DNA of 64,000 nt from the NCBI RefSeq assembly GCF_013407925.2, contig NZ_CP060201.1, forward strand, positions 3,410,001 through 3,474,000, in the 5' to 3' direction. Below the pieces are notes generated by a model that saw only the letters and a program-made list of their open reading frames with translations, made no database searches and was not told where the DNA came from. Below, in pieces: positions 25,706 to 34,814 of this stretch. The stretch's first letter is position 1; the number at the start of each line of letters is the position of its first letter. The translations under genes and the position numbers were made by a program. The stretch comes from Pseudomonas protegens (GTDB lineage Bacteria > Pseudomonadota > Gammaproteobacteria > Pseudomonadales > Pseudomonadaceae).

Positions 25706-27106
25706 TCAGGCCTGGCTGAACTGCGAAGCCAGTTCGCGCAGCAGCACTTCTGCTTCCAGTACCTTGCTCACCACGTCTTCGGCCTTGTCGCGGCTCAGGC
25801 CCAGGCGCTCGAACAGGGCGTCGGGGATCTCTTCGTGGGGGCCGGAGCCGATGCCCCGGCTGCGCAGCAGGCGCACCGCCAGGCACACCAGGTTGGGGTA
25901 CTCGGCGAAGGCGCCGTCGTAGCTCGGGTCGTGCTGGAAGCGCAGGGCGGTGGACAGCTCGTCCGGCATGTCCCAGTAGCGCATCAGCCAGGAGCCGATC
26001 TGTTCGCGGCTGATGCCCAGCAGGTGCTGCTCTACGTAGCTGTGGCACAGGTGCGGGTTGACCTCCAGGTGCCGGCAGATCAGCGAGAAGTGCGGCGGGA
26101 ACACGTGGGCCAGCAGCAGGTAGCCGAAGTTGTGCAGCAGGCCGGCGAGGTAGGTCAGGCCGGCTTCCGGACGCTGGGCGCGAGGCATGGCGCGGGTCAG
26201 GCCCTCGATCACCGCCGCGGTGTAGATTGATTGCTGCCAGTAGGGCGTGGCCTGTTGCGGCTGGTCCTTGGGCAGGCTCAGGGTCTTGCCCAGGGCCAGG
26301 CCCAGCGCCAGGTTGATCACCAGATCGAAGCCCAGCACGCGGACGATGGCGTCTTCCACCGAGCGGATCTTGCCCGGCGAGGCGTAGTAGGGCGAGGCCG
26401 CCCAGCTCACGACCTGCGCGGCCAGGGCCGGGTCGGTTTCCACCACGCCGGTGATGTCGTCGATGGTGGCGTTGGGGTCGACCCGTAGCTTGATGATCTT
26501 CTGCGCGGTTTCCGCCAGCGGCGGGATCTCGATGGTGGCTTCCAGGCGCTGCTGGATGCGCCGCGCGGTGAAGGCCTGCATGGCCTGGGTGATTTCCTCG
26601 CGGTCATCGTCCGGGCGGTCGAGGTTGGGGCGGATGCTGCTCAGGGGCTCGCCGAAATGCCCGGCGCTGGCCTTGTTGAGCATGCTCTTGAAGGCTTCGT
26701 TGGTGATTTCCAGGAGCACCCCGGGTTCGCCGGAATTGATCAGCAGGCTGGGTTCGCGCAGCAGGCTTTCTTCGTACAGGCACGGCGAGCTGGTGAGCGC
26801 CGGCAGGCCGGGCAACAGGCTCAGGCTGTGCTTGCCGAGCATGCGCTCCAGGCGTTCGGTGGACACTGCGGTGAGACGGCGGCCGGTGAGTTCGGCGAGG
26901 CGGTTGAGGTCCAGTAGCTGGCTCTGCGGGAACAGCACCATCAGCGCGCCGACGGCGTCGTCCAGCAGCACCGCCTGGACCTTGCGCGCAGCCGGCAGAC
27001 CCGGCTGGTCGAGCACTTCGTTGTAGCTGATGGCCAGCTTGCCGAGCAGCAACCGGATAACAGACGGAGCGTGTGGGGTTGCAATGTCGAGGGCAACTTC
27101 TGTCAT
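25706..27106 (-). CDS. HDOD-domain signalling protein with YbaK-like N-terminus
   Basis: A 466-residue two-domain protein. Residues 1-150 resemble the YbaK/aminoacyl-tRNA-editing-associated domain; residues about 190-400 are an HDOD domain (IEIPPLAETAQKIIKLR, then ETDPALAAQVVSWAASPYY, and GLLHNFGYLLLAHVFP). HDOD proteins are non-hydrolytic relatives of HD-GYP proteins that act in signalling and motility/biofilm control. The frame is intact; AT-rich DNA of 79 bases separates it from recG, which is on the same strand upstream. Confidence 0.88.
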   Translation of the reverse strand: MTEVALDIATPHAPSVIRLLLGKLAISYNEVLDQPGLPAARKVQAVLLDDAVGALMVLFPQSQLLDLNRLAELTGRRLTAVSTERLERMLGKHSLSLLPGLPALTSSPCLYEESLLREPSLLINSGEPGVLLEITNEAFKSMLNKASAGHFGEPLSSIRPNLDRPDDDREEITQAMQAFTARRIQQRLEATIEIPPLAETAQKIIKLRVDPNATIDDITGVVETDPALAAQVVSWAASPYYASPGKIRSVEDAIVRVLGFDLVINLALGLALGKTLSLPKDQPQQATPYWQQSIYTAAVIEGLTRAMPRAQRPEAGLTYLAGLLHNFGYLLLAHVFPPHFSLICRHLEVNPHLCHSYVEQHLLGISREQIGSWLMRYWDMPDELSTALRFQHDPSYDGAFAEYPNLVCLAVRLLRSRGIGSGPHEEIPDALFERLGLSRDKAEDVVSKVLEAEVLLRELASQFSQA

Positions 27107-27185
27107 GGTCTGGTATCCGTTTTTCTACAATTTGTCGAGTATAACCAGCTTGGTTATGGCGAGGGTTCACTAACTGAGTGGTGGT

Positions 27186-29261
27186 TCACACTTGGCCGTA
27201 TTGCTGGCCATGGCGCAGCCAGCGTTCCAGCAACGGGCTGACGTGATCCGGCCAGCGTTCCAGCAATGCCTGGGCGGCATCGCGTACCGCGGGCAGCAGA
27301 TCGGCGTCGCGCATCAGGTCGGCGACCTTGAACTGCAAGAGGCCGGTCTGGCGGGTGCCGAGCATTTCCCCGGGGCCGCGCAGTTCCAGATCCTTCTCGG
27401 CGATGACGAAACCGTCGTTGGTTTCTCGCATGATGCCCAGGCGCTGCCGCCCGATCTGTGAAAGCGGCGGATGGTAGAGCAGCACGCAGTGGCTGGCGGC
27501 GCTGCCGCGCCCTACCCGGCCGCGCAGCTGGTGCAACTGAGCCAGGCCCAGGCGTTCCGGGTTCTCGATGATCATCAGGCTGGCATTGGGCACGTCGACC
27601 CCGACCTCGATCACCGTGGTGGCCACCAGCAGTTGCAGGTGGCCGGCCTTGAACTCGGCCATCACCGCGGCTTTCTCCGCCGGTTTCATGCGGCCGTGGA
27701 TCAGTCCCACGCGCAGTTCGCCCAGGGCGCTGGAGAGGTCTTCGAAGGTGGTTTCGGCGGCCTGGCAGGTGAGCTCTTCGGATTCTTCGATCAGGGTGCA
27801 GACCCAGTAGGCCTGGCGCCCTTCGGCGCAGGCGGCGCGCACTCGCTCGATCACTTCGACACGGCGGCTGTCGGTGACCAGCACGGTGTTGACCGGGGTC
27901 CGGCCGGGGGGCAGTTCGTCGAGGATCGAGGTGTCCAGGTCGGCGTAGGCGCTCATCGCCAGGGTTCGCGGAATCGGCGTGGCGGTCATGATCAGCTGGT
28001 GCGGGCAGAGGCGGCCGCCGACGCCTTTCTGGCGCAGGGCCAGGCGCTGCTGGACGCCGAAGCGGTGCTGTTCGTCGATGATCACCAGGGCCAGGTTCTT
28101 GAACTGCACCTCGTCCTGGAACAGGGCATGGGTGCCCACCACCATCGGCGCGCCGCCGGCGATCTGTTCCAGGGCCGCTGCGCGGTTCTTGCCCTTGAGC
28201 TTGCCCGCCAGCCAGGCGACTTCCAGGCCCAGGGGTTCGAGCCAGCGCTTGAAGGTGATGAAGTGCTGCTCGGCGAGGATCTCGGTGGGCGCCATCAGCG
28301 CCACCTGGTAACCGGCTTCCAGGGCCTGCAGGGCGGCGAGGGCGGCGACCACGGTCTTGCCGGCGCCGACGTCACCCTGGATCAGCCGCAGCATGGGCTC
28401 CGGCTGGCTCAGGTCGTAGGCGATCTCGTTGCCCACGCGCTGTTGCGCGCCGGTGGGGGCGAAGCCGAGGTTCTTCAGGTACTGGGCCGGCAGCTTCTTG
28501 GCCACGGGCAGCACCGGGGCGCGCTGGGAGCGCAGGCTGTCGCGCAGGCGTTGCTGGGACAGCTGATGGGTCAGCAGCTCCTCGAACGCCAGGCGGTGCT
28601 GGGCCCAGTGGTGACCCAGGGCCAGTTCGTCGACATCGGCGTCCGCCGGCGGGTGATGCAGGTAGCGGATCGCATCGTCCAGGGGCGCCAGCTGGTAGTC
28701 CCGGGCCAGTTCCTCCGGCAGCCAGTCCGGCAGGCTGCGCGGGCCGAGCAGGGCCAGGCTCTGCTGGCAGAGCAGGCGCAGGCGCTGCTGGGTCAGGCCC
28801 TCGGTCAGCGGGTAGATGGGGGTCAGGGTCTGGTCCACCGGCGGCGGTTCGTCGCCACTGATGGCGCGGTATTCCGGGTGGTAGATCTCCAGGCCCGAGG
28901 CGCCGGGCCGGGCTTCGCCGTAGCAGCGCACGCGGGTGCCGCGTTTCAGGCCGTCCTTCTGCGCGTTGCTGAAATGGTAGAAGCGCAGGCTCAGGCCGCC
29001 GGTGCCGTCCTGCAGGCGCACCAGCAGGCTGCGGCGCTTGCCCATGACCACATCGGCGCCGCTGACGGTGCCCTCGATCACCGCATCCTGGCCCGGGCGC
29101 AGGGCGCCGATCGGCACCACGCGGGTGCGGTCCTGGTAGCGCAGGGGCAGGTGGAACAGCACGTCCTGAAGGTTTTCCAGGCCGACCTTGGCCAGCTTCT
29201 CGGCCATGGCTTCGCCGACGCCCTTGAGTGCCGTGACCGGCACTTTCGACAGCTCAGTCAT
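27186..29261 (-). CDS. recG: ATP-dependent DNA helicase RecG
   Basis: A 691-residue RecG, which regresses stalled forks and processes branched DNA. The N-terminal wedge domain (LPLRYQDRTRVVPIG near residue 40) is followed by Walker A GDVGAGKT (about residue 294), the DEQH box IIDEQHRFGV and the conserved C-terminal helicase motifs including GRVGRGSAASHC. Full length. It starts 9 bases after the oxyR stop, so the two may be co-transcribed. Confidence 0.97.
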   Translation of the reverse strand: MTELSKVPVTALKGVGEAMAEKLAKVGLENLQDVLFHLPLRYQDRTRVVPIGALRPGQDAVIEGTVSGADVVMGKRRSLLVRLQDGTGGLSLRFYHFSNAQKDGLKRGTRVRCYGEARPGASGLEIYHPEYRAISGDEPPPVDQTLTPIYPLTEGLTQQRLRLLCQQSLALLGPRSLPDWLPEELARDYQLAPLDDAIRYLHHPPADADVDELALGHHWAQHRLAFEELLTHQLSQQRLRDSLRSQRAPVLPVAKKLPAQYLKNLGFAPTGAQQRVGNEIAYDLSQPEPMLRLIQGDVGAGKTVVAALAALQALEAGYQVALMAPTEILAEQHFITFKRWLEPLGLEVAWLAGKLKGKNRAAALEQIAGGAPMVVGTHALFQDEVQFKNLALVIIDEQHRFGVQQRLALRQKGVGGRLCPHQLIMTATPIPRTLAMSAYADLDTSILDELPPGRTPVNTVLVTDSRRVEVIERVRAACAEGRQAYWVCTLIEESEELTCQAAETTFEDLSSALGELRVGLIHGRMKPAEKAAVMAEFKAGHLQLLVATTVIEVGVDVPNASLMIIENPERLGLAQLHQLRGRVGRGSAASHCVLLYHPPLSQIGRQRLGIMRETNDGFVIAEKDLELRGPGEMLGTRQTGLLQFKVADLMRDADLLPAVRDAAQALLERWPDHVSPLLERWLRHGQQYGQV

Positions 29262-29270
29262 TGCGCTTGC

Positions 29271-30191
29271 TTAGCTCGCGGCGGGCGGCTTGGCCACCGA
29301 GCACAGGCGGATCGAGTCGGCGAGGATCTCGATGGCCTTGGGCCGCGGGAAGCTGGCGCGCCAGGCGATGGCTACGGTGCGGAACGGCACCGGCGGGGTC
29401 AGGGGACGGACTTCGATCACCCCAGGGGCGTAGTGGTGGCTGTCCACCGCCGACAGCGGCAGGATCGAGATGCCCAGGCCGGAGGCGACCATGTGGCGGA
29501 TGGTTTCCAGGGAGCTGGATTCCACGGTGGTGTGCTTGGCGCCGTCGTTGCCCTTGGTCAGGGTCGGGCAGGCCTCCAGCACCTGGTCGCGGAAGCAGTG
29601 GCCTTCGCCCAGCAGCAACAGGCTCTTGTCGTTGAGCAGGTTGGCGTCGATGGTTTCCTTCTTGGTCCAGGAGTGGCCGCTGGGCATCAGCACGTAGAAG
29701 GGCTCGTCGTACAGCGGCAGGGTCAGGACATCGGCTTCGTTGAACGGCAGGGCGATGATGATCGCGTCCAGCTCGCCATTGCGCAGCTTGTCGCGCAGTA
29801 CGTGGGTGAAGTTCTCTTCGATATACAGCGGCATCTGCGGCGCAACCCGGTGCAGCTGGGGAATCAGGTGCGGGAACAGGTAGGGGCCGACGGTATAGAT
29901 GGCGCCCACCTTGAGCGGCGCGGTCAGCTGGTTCTTGCCGGCCTGGGCCAGTTCGCGAATGCCCTGGGCCTGTTCCAGGACCTTTTGTGCCTGGGCGACG
30001 ATGGTTTCGCCGACCGGGGTCAGGCGCACCGCGCTCTTGCTGCGCTCGAAAATCAGCACACCGAGTTCGTCTTCAAGCTTTTTCACGCCGACCGAGAGGG
30101 TCGGCTGGCTGACATGGCAACGCTCGGCGGCGTGGCCGAAGTGCTGCTCTTGGGCGAGGGTGACGATGTAGCGTAATTCTGTGAGGGTCAT
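29271..30191 (-). CDS. oxyR: Hydrogen-peroxide-sensing LysR regulator OxyR
   Basis: A 306-residue LysR-family regulator. The winged-helix DNA-binding domain is at 1-60; the redox cysteines are at exactly the E. coli positions, Cys199 and Cys208, in the motif GHCFRDQVLEACP. It activates catalase and peroxiredoxin genes on oxidation. Start MTLTELRYIV at 30191 is the family N-terminus; the upstream frame extension is not used. Its position before recG matches my memory of P. aeruginosa. Confidence 0.97.
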   Translation of the reverse strand: MTLTELRYIVTLAQEQHFGHAAERCHVSQPTLSVGVKKLEDELGVLIFERSKSAVRLTPVGETIVAQAQKVLEQAQGIRELAQAGKNQLTAPLKVGAIYTVGPYLFPHLIPQLHRVAPQMPLYIEENFTHVLRDKLRNGELDAIIIALPFNEADVLTLPLYDEPFYVLMPSGHSWTKKETIDANLLNDKSLLLLGEGHCFRDQVLEACPTLTKGNDGAKHTTVESSSLETIRHMVASGLGISILPLSAVDSHHYAPGVIEVRPLTPPVPFRTVAIAWRASFPRPKAIEILADSIRLCSVAKPPAAS

Positions 30192-30306
30192 AGCGGGCGT
30201 CCATGAGGTTGCGGCCAAGCATAACGGCTGCAATCGATAGACGCACGTTATCAGACGGAGGGTGGAATGCGACACCCGCCAATGCCTGCTTCGGGCTGGG
30301 CAAACA

Positions 30307-30334
30307 CCAAGGGCACCTTTGCAGGTGCCCTTGG
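30307..30334. terminator. Hairpin downstream of tonB
   Basis: Perfect 11-base arms CCAAGGGCACC (30307-30317) and GGTGCCCTTGG (30324-30334) with a 6-base loop TTTGCA, located 8 bases past the tonB stop on the minus strand. The downstream T content is low. Confidence 0.7.
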
Positions 30335-30341
30335 CGGGGTA

Positions 30342-31094
30342 TCAGCGGCGACCGCGGCTTCTGTCGATTTCGTAGTTGAAGGGCGCGGTGACTTCCACGG
30401 TGCCATTGGTGAGCATATCGGCCGGCGGTTTGGGCAGTGGCTGGGCGCGGCGGATCATGTCCAGGGTGGCCCGGTCCAGATCCGCATTGCCCGAGCGGCT
30501 GGTCAGCTCGTAGGACAGCACCTTGCCTTCGGCATCAACCACGAAGTGCAGGGAGTTGGTGCCTTCCTTGCCTCGACGTTGAGCCTCGCTCGGATAGCGC
30601 TTGTGCTTGGCCAGATGCGCCTGCACCAGTCCCTGCCAGTTGGCCTTGGCGGCGGCCTGGGCCGGTGACGGACCAGCGGTCGCGGGGGCGGGCTGCTGGG
30701 ACGGGGAGGGCGTGACCGGGGCGTCGCTGGGCTTTTCCTCGGAAGGCTTTTCCTTGGGCGGCTCGGGCTTGACCACGGGCTTTGGCGGCTGTGGCTTGGG
30801 CTTTGGCTTGGCCGGCTTGGGCACCGAAATGGTTGGTTTCGGCGCTTCGGCGAGCTTGGGCAGCGGCAGTTCTTCCACCGGCGCAGGCGGTTGTGGCGTA
30901 GGCACCACTTTCGGTGGTGCCGGTGGAGGCGGCACAGGGGCAGGCGCCAGTTCCACCACCATGGCCTGGGGCGGAATGGGTATTGGTTGTGGCTTGGACC
31001 AGTTGAGGGCGAGGAGGATCGCCAGCGCATGGACGCCCAGCACCACCGCCAGGCTACCGCTGTAACGCGTCAGTCTTTGGCGCGTCGTGATCAT
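30342..31094 (-). CDS. tonB: Energy transducer TonB
   Basis: A 250-residue TonB. One membrane anchor (about 12-31), a long Pro/Lys/Glu-rich periplasmic spacer (about 38-150, with repeated KPKP units), and the C-terminal TonB domain (about 160-245; RYPSEAQRRGKEGTNSLHF, then PLPKPPADM). It passes proton-motive energy from ExbB/ExbD to outer-membrane receptors. The ATG overlaps the exbD stop (ATGA, 31094-31091). Confidence 0.95.
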   Translation of the reverse strand: MITTRQRLTRYSGSLAVVLGVHALAILLALNWSKPQPIPIPPQAMVVELAPAPVPPPPAPPKVVPTPQPPAPVEELPLPKLAEAPKPTISVPKPAKPKPKPQPPKPVVKPEPPKEKPSEEKPSDAPVTPSPSQQPAPATAGPSPAQAAAKANWQGLVQAHLAKHKRYPSEAQRRGKEGTNSLHFVVDAEGKVLSYELTSRSGNADLDRATLDMIRRAQPLPKPPADMLTNGTVEVTAPFNYEIDRSRGRR

Positions 31095-31519
31095 TTCTTG
31101 GCTGCCGTCTCAAGTCCGACCAGGCCGACTTTCAGGTAGCCGGCGGCCCGCAGGTTGTCCATGACGCTCATCAGATCGCCGTAGTTCACGCCCTTGTCGG
31201 CCTGGAAGAAGATGGTCGTGTCCTTCTTGCCGTGAGTGCGAGCGTCGAGGATGGCGCCCAGGGCTTCGGCCTTGACTTCCTCTTCGCCGATGAACAGGCG
31301 CTGGTCGGCCTTGACGCTGAGGAACACTGGTTTTTCCGGGCGCGGCGCCGGTTTGGCGCTGGAGGCGGGCAGGTCGACCTTGATGTCCACGGTGGCCAGC
31401 GGGGCGGCCACCATGAAGATGATGAGCAATACCAGCATCACGTCGATGAACGGCGTGACGTTGATTTCGTGGTTTTCGGCCAGGTCGTCGCCTGCGCCTT
31501 CTTTCAAATGCAAGCCCAT
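31091..31519 (-). CDS. exbD: Biopolymer transport protein ExbD
   Basis: A 142-residue ExbD with one membrane span starting near residue 22 (VTPFIDVMLVLLIIFMVAAP) that contains the essential aspartate (Asp26, equivalent to E. coli Asp25). It forms the proton-driven motor with ExbB. It starts 6 bases after the exbB stop and overlaps tonB. Confidence 0.97.
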   Translation of the reverse strand: MGLHLKEGAGDDLAENHEINVTPFIDVMLVLLIIFMVAAPLATVDIKVDLPASSAKPAPRPEKPVFLSVKADQRLFIGEEEVKAEALGAILDARTHGKKDTTIFFQADKGVNYGDLMSVMDNLRAAGYLKVGLVGLETAAKK

Positions 31520-31525
31520 GGCTGA

Positions 31526-32524
31526 TTACCCCACTTTCACCATGTGCGGTTGTGTGGAGCGCTCGACTGGCTGGTGGTCCAGGTCGCGGCTGACCAGCAG
31601 CAGGACTTCTGCCGAGGCGTCGGCCACCTGGGCGCGATAGCCGGTGATGGAGCGAGCGAAGACGTTGTAGATCACCACCGCCGGGATCGCGGCAACCAGG
31701 CCCAGGGCGGTTGCCAGCAGGGCTTCGGCGATGCCCGGGGCAACCACGGCAAGGTTGGTGGTCTGGGTTTTGGCGATGCCGATGAAGCTGTTCATGATGC
31801 CCCACACGGTGCCGAACAGGCCGACGAAGGGCGCGGTGGAACCGATGGTGGCGAGCACCCCGGTGCCGCTGCTCATGTTGCGGCCGCAGGCCGCCACCAG
31901 GCGCTCCAGGCGGAAGCTGACCCGTTCCTTGATGCCTTCCTTCTCACGGCTGTTGGCCGACAGGCGCATTTCTTCCAGGGCGTCGTGGACCAGCAGGTGG
32001 GCGAGGGTGCCCTCCTTGGCGGCGGAGGCGCTGGCTTCTTTGAGGGTGGTGGCCTTTTTCAGGGCGGCGATTTCACTGCGCAGGCGACGCTTGGCGCCCA
32101 GCAGTTCGAAGCCTTTGGCGATCCAGATGGTCCAGGTGATGATCGAGGCGATGGCCAGGCCGATCATCACCAGTTTCACGATGATGTCGGCGTTCTGGTA
32201 CATGCCCCAGGGCGACAGGTCGTGGGCCATGCCCAGGCTGTTGTCGGCTTCGAGGACTTCGGGGGTGTCTTGGCCCGCTGCCGGAAGGCCTTCGGCCTGG
32301 GCCGGGTCGGCGGCTGGCGCGGTGGTCAGGGGGGCTGCCGGCTCGGTCTGGGGGTGTTCGGCGGTCGGAGCGCTGGCGGCGGGCGCGGTGGCCGGGGCGT
32401 GCTGGTCGGCGAAGGCTGCGGTCGGAGCCAGCAGCAGGCTGCACAGCAGCGCAGCAACCGCGCTTACGGCGCGCAGTGGGCTTGGGCGTTTGGTTGGCGA
32501 GGCGGAGAGTGGATTGCTTGTCAT
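31526..32524 (-). CDS. exbB: TonB-system proton channel ExbB
   Basis: A 332-residue ExbB. Compared with E. coli (244 residues) it has a long extra N-terminus: a signal-like hydrophobic stretch (about 18-38) and an Ala/Pro/Thr-rich tract, then three membrane spans of the MotA/TolQ/ExbB domain (first span with IIVKLVMIGLAIASIITWT; later FVGLFGTVWGIMNSF and ALGLVAAIPAVVIYN). Such extended ExbB proteins are common in Pseudomonas. Start MTSNPLSASP at 32524 was chosen; a longer frame would run into the AT-rich promoter. Confidence 0.94.
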   Translation of the reverse strand: MTSNPLSASPTKRPSPLRAVSAVAALLCSLLLAPTAAFADQHAPATAPAASAPTAEHPQTEPAAPLTTAPAADPAQAEGLPAAGQDTPEVLEADNSLGMAHDLSPWGMYQNADIIVKLVMIGLAIASIITWTIWIAKGFELLGAKRRLRSEIAALKKATTLKEASASAAKEGTLAHLLVHDALEEMRLSANSREKEGIKERVSFRLERLVAACGRNMSSGTGVLATIGSTAPFVGLFGTVWGIMNSFIGIAKTQTTNLAVVAPGIAEALLATALGLVAAIPAVVIYNVFARSITGYRAQVADASAEVLLLVSRDLDHQPVERSTQPHMVKVG

Positions 32525-32713
32525 GCTGGCCGGACCTGAGAAGAGGAAAGGGTTAAATGTCCTTCTAGGCCTCGCTGGGCCGAGAACAAATGGGCGGTTA
32601 TTATTGCAATTAATTCTTGTTAACAAAAGTAATACAGTAACTATTTTTCCTCGATTGCTAGCCGTTCATCCAAAGCCGAGGCTAGTCTTGGTCTTTCTGA
32701 AAGGAGTTTTCTG
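32525..32713. promoter_or_regulatory. exbB / SDR divergent promoter region
   Basis: This AT-rich gap contains the perfect palindrome TTGTTAACAA (32617-32626) beside TTATTATTGCAATTAATT. TonB operons are usually Fur-regulated, but the best 19-base window here matched only about half of the Fur consensus by eye, so a Fur box is not claimed. Confidence 0.45.
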
Positions 32714-33571
32714 ATGTCCTCCCCCTCTGTTTTGATCGCCGGTTGCGGTGATGTCGGGAGTCGCCTGGCGACTCAACTGCTGGCTGAGCAATGGCGGGTT
32801 TATGGCTTGCGCCGCACGGTGTCGCGCCTGCCTCAGGGAGTGATTGGCGTCGCCGGTGACCTGTTCAGCGAGCAATGCCCGAAGGACTGGCCGCAGGCGC
32901 CCCTGGATTATCTGGTGTACTGCGCGGCGGCCACCGAGCATGACGAGGCGGGGTATCGCGCAGCCTATGTCGAGGGCCTGCAGCATGTGCTGAGCTGGCT
33001 CAAGCAGCATGGCCAGCAGCCCAAGCGTCTGTTGTTCGTGTCCAGCAGCAGTGTCTACCAGCAGCAGGGCGGCGAATGGGTCGATGAGCATTCGCCGGCC
33101 CTGGCCACTGGCTACTCAGGCCGTTTGATGCTGGAAGCCGAGCAGGTGGCCTTGAACAGTGGGCTGCCTGCAACGCGGGTGCGCCTCACCGGCATCTACG
33201 GACCGGGCCGTGAATGGCTGCTGACCCAGGTGCGTCGCGGGTATCGGGTGGCGATTGATCCGCCGTTGTATGGCAATCGCATTCATGCCGACGATGCGGC
33301 GGGCCTGCTGGCGTTCCTGCTTGAGGCGGATCGTCGCGGCGAGGCGTTGGAGGATTGCTATATAGGGGTCGATGACGCGCCTGCGCCCCTGGCGGAGGTG
33401 GTCGACTGGCTGCGTGAATACCTGGGGGTGACCGAGTGGGCGGACGATGCCAGCGTGCGTCGCACCGGCAGCAAGCGCTGCAGCAATGCCCGCGCCCGGG
33501 CGTTGGGCTGGGTGCCGCGTTACCTGAGTTATCGCCAGGGGTATGCGGCGATTCTTGAGGGGCAAGGCTGA
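32714..33571 (+). CDS. SDR-fold NAD(P)-binding protein
   Basis: A 285-residue atypical short-chain dehydrogenase/epimerase-like protein. The glycine-rich nucleotide site AGCGDVGSRLA is at residues 9-19, and SSSSVYQQQGGEW marks the usual serine/strand position. The place of the catalytic YxxxK reads YSGRL, so the lysine is missing and classical SDR catalysis is doubtful. The family is often annotated NAD-dependent epimerase. The start has AGGAG nearby (GAAAGGAGTTTTCTG) and is divergent from exbB. Confidence 0.85.
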   Translation: MSSPSVLIAGCGDVGSRLATQLLAEQWRVYGLRRTVSRLPQGVIGVAGDLFSEQCPKDWPQAPLDYLVYCAAATEHDEAGYRAAYVEGLQHVLSWLKQHGQQPKRLLFVSSSSVYQQQGGEWVDEHSPALATGYSGRLMLEAEQVALNSGLPATRVRLTGIYGPGREWLLTQVRRGYRVAIDPPLYGNRIHADDAAGLLAFLLEADRRGEALEDCYIGVDDAPAPLAEVVDWLREYLGVTEWADDASVRRTGSKRCSNARARALGWVPRYLSYRQGYAAILEGQG

Positions 33572-33579
33572 GTCGGGTC

Positions 33580-33606
33580 GTAGCCGCTGCGGTTGGCAGC
33601 GGCTAC
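33580..33606. terminator. Hairpin between convergent genes
   Basis: Perfect 11-base arms GTAGCCGCTGC (33580-33590) and GCAGCGGCTAC (33596-33606) with a 5-base loop fill the gap between the SDR gene and the convergent lipoprotein gene. The arms resemble the GTAGCCGCTGC repeat seen near 3514, so it may be a REP element used as terminator. Confidence 0.65.
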
Positions 33607-33613
33607 CTCCGGG

Positions 33614-34354
33614 TCACTGCTTTTGCAGCAGCCATTGCTGGTTGCCCGGCACCAGCGACGGCACTTCATCCGCCAATGCGCTGTTCACTGCCTGGAAAAT
33701 CTCCAGTTGCTGGTCCTTGCGCACGAAGATCCAGGAATTGCCCTGGCCGTTGAGCTGCAACCAGATGCTGTCGTTGCCGCCGCTCATGGAGGCGCAGTCG
33801 CCCGCCAGGCACAGGGCATAGCGATCGGCCCCCGGCAAACCTTGCACGGCGCCGTTGGCCTGGAACTGGACTTCGTTGCCCAGTCCCGGGCCGCTGACGA
33901 TTTTCCACGTGCCGCCCAGGTAGGCCGAGTACAGCGCGCGCTCGAAGTTGGCGCCCAGTGGCGCGCCTTCAGGTGCCGGGTCCTTGGGCGGGACGAACAC
34001 CTGTTCGGGTTCGTTGTCGTTGGCCACTTGCAGCAATTGCTTGCCGTTGCGTTTCAGCTCCGTGGCGGCGCTGCCATAGAACTCGACTTTTGCAGTATTC
34101 GAGCCGTCGCTGACGATCTTGCCTTCGATGGTCTCGAAGCCATTGGTGTAACGGGCCTGGCCTGCCTTGGTGTTGAGTTCCCATTCCAGGTTCGGGCCGT
34201 AAGCCTGGAGGGCTTCACGCAAAGGGCCGCCCTTGGAGGCTGCGTCGATCGCTACCTGATTGATCCAGATGCCGCCGACATCGTTTTTGGCGGGGTCGCT
34301 GGCACAACCGCCGAGCAATACGGCGAGCAGCGAAACAGCTAGCGCTTGGCGCAT
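33614..34354 (-). CDS. Lipoprotein of unknown function
   Basis: A 246-residue lipoprotein: signal peptide with lipobox LGGC and acylated Cys17, then a soluble periplasmic domain containing GPNLEWELNTKAGQARY and two cysteines (RYALCLAGDCASMSG, about residues 180-186) that could form a disulphide. I do not recognise a characterised family; a similarly placed gene exists in P. aeruginosa as I recall. It is followed by a hairpin and convergent with the SDR gene. Confidence 0.8.
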   Translation of the reverse strand: MRQALAVSLLAVLLGGCASDPAKNDVGGIWINQVAIDAASKGGPLREALQAYGPNLEWELNTKAGQARYTNGFETIEGKIVSDGSNTAKVEFYGSAATELKRNGKQLLQVANDNEPEQVFVPPKDPAPEGAPLGANFERALYSAYLGGTWKIVSGPGLGNEVQFQANGAVQGLPGADRYALCLAGDCASMSGGNDSIWLQLNGQGNSWIFVRKDQQLEIFQAVNSALADEVPSLVPGNQQWLLQKQ

Positions 34355-34371
34355 GACGAAATCCTTTCAGA

Positions 34372-34402
34372 ACGAAAACGGCGCAGCCTGAAGTGCTGCG
34401 CC
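34372..34402 (-). terminator. Rho-independent terminator of ridA
   Basis: Arms GGCGCAGC (34380-34387) and GCTGCGCC (34395-34402) with a 7-base loop; on the minus strand the stem is followed by GTTTTCGTT. It lies 8 bases past the ridA stop. Confidence 0.8.
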
Positions 34403-34409
34403 GCGGGTG

Positions 34410-34790
34410 TTACTCGATGACCAGAATGGCATCCATTTCAACCTGTGCGCCCTTGGGCAGGGCGGCCACGCCAATGGCGGCGCGGGCTGGGTAAGGCTGC
34501 TGGAAGTACTTGCCCATGATCTCGTTGACCTTGGCGAAGTGGCTCAGGTCGGTGAGGAAGATGTTCAGCTTGACGATGTCCTTGAACGAACCGCCAGCGG
34601 CCTCGGCTACCGACTTGAGGTTCTCGAAGACCTGGACGGTCTGGGCTTCGAAGCCTTCCACCAGTTCCATGGTTTTTGGATCGAGGGGAATCTGGCCCGA
34701 CATGTAGACGGTGTTGCCCGCCTTGATGGCCTGGGAGTAGGTGCCGATGGCGGCCGGGGCCTTTTCGCTGGTGATAACGGTCTTGGTCAT
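34410..34790 (-). CDS. ridA: RidA-type enamine/imine deaminase
   Basis: A 126-residue Rid-family protein. The active-site arginine is in YPARAAIGV (about residue 104) and the conserved glutamate in [10 protein letters not shown] at the C-terminus, as in archetypal RidA. It hydrolyses reactive 2-aminoacrylate and related imines from PLP enzymes. It lies 24 bases downstream of spoT and probably shares its transcript. A second Rid paralogue is at 60338. Confidence 0.93.
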   Translation of the reverse strand: MTKTVITSEKAPAAIGTYSQAIKAGNTVYMSGQIPLDPKTMELVEGFEAQTVQVFENLKSVAEAAGGSFKDIVKLNIFLTDLSHFAKVNEIMGKYFQQPYPARAAIGVAALPKGAQVEMDAILVIE

Positions 34791-34814
34791 GAATGACTCC
34801 TTGTAATGGACGGG

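Noticed and set aside
32590..32640. Fur box upstream of exbB
   Set aside because: The best alignment to the 19-base consensus matched only about half the positions by eye, no better than expected in AT-rich DNA.
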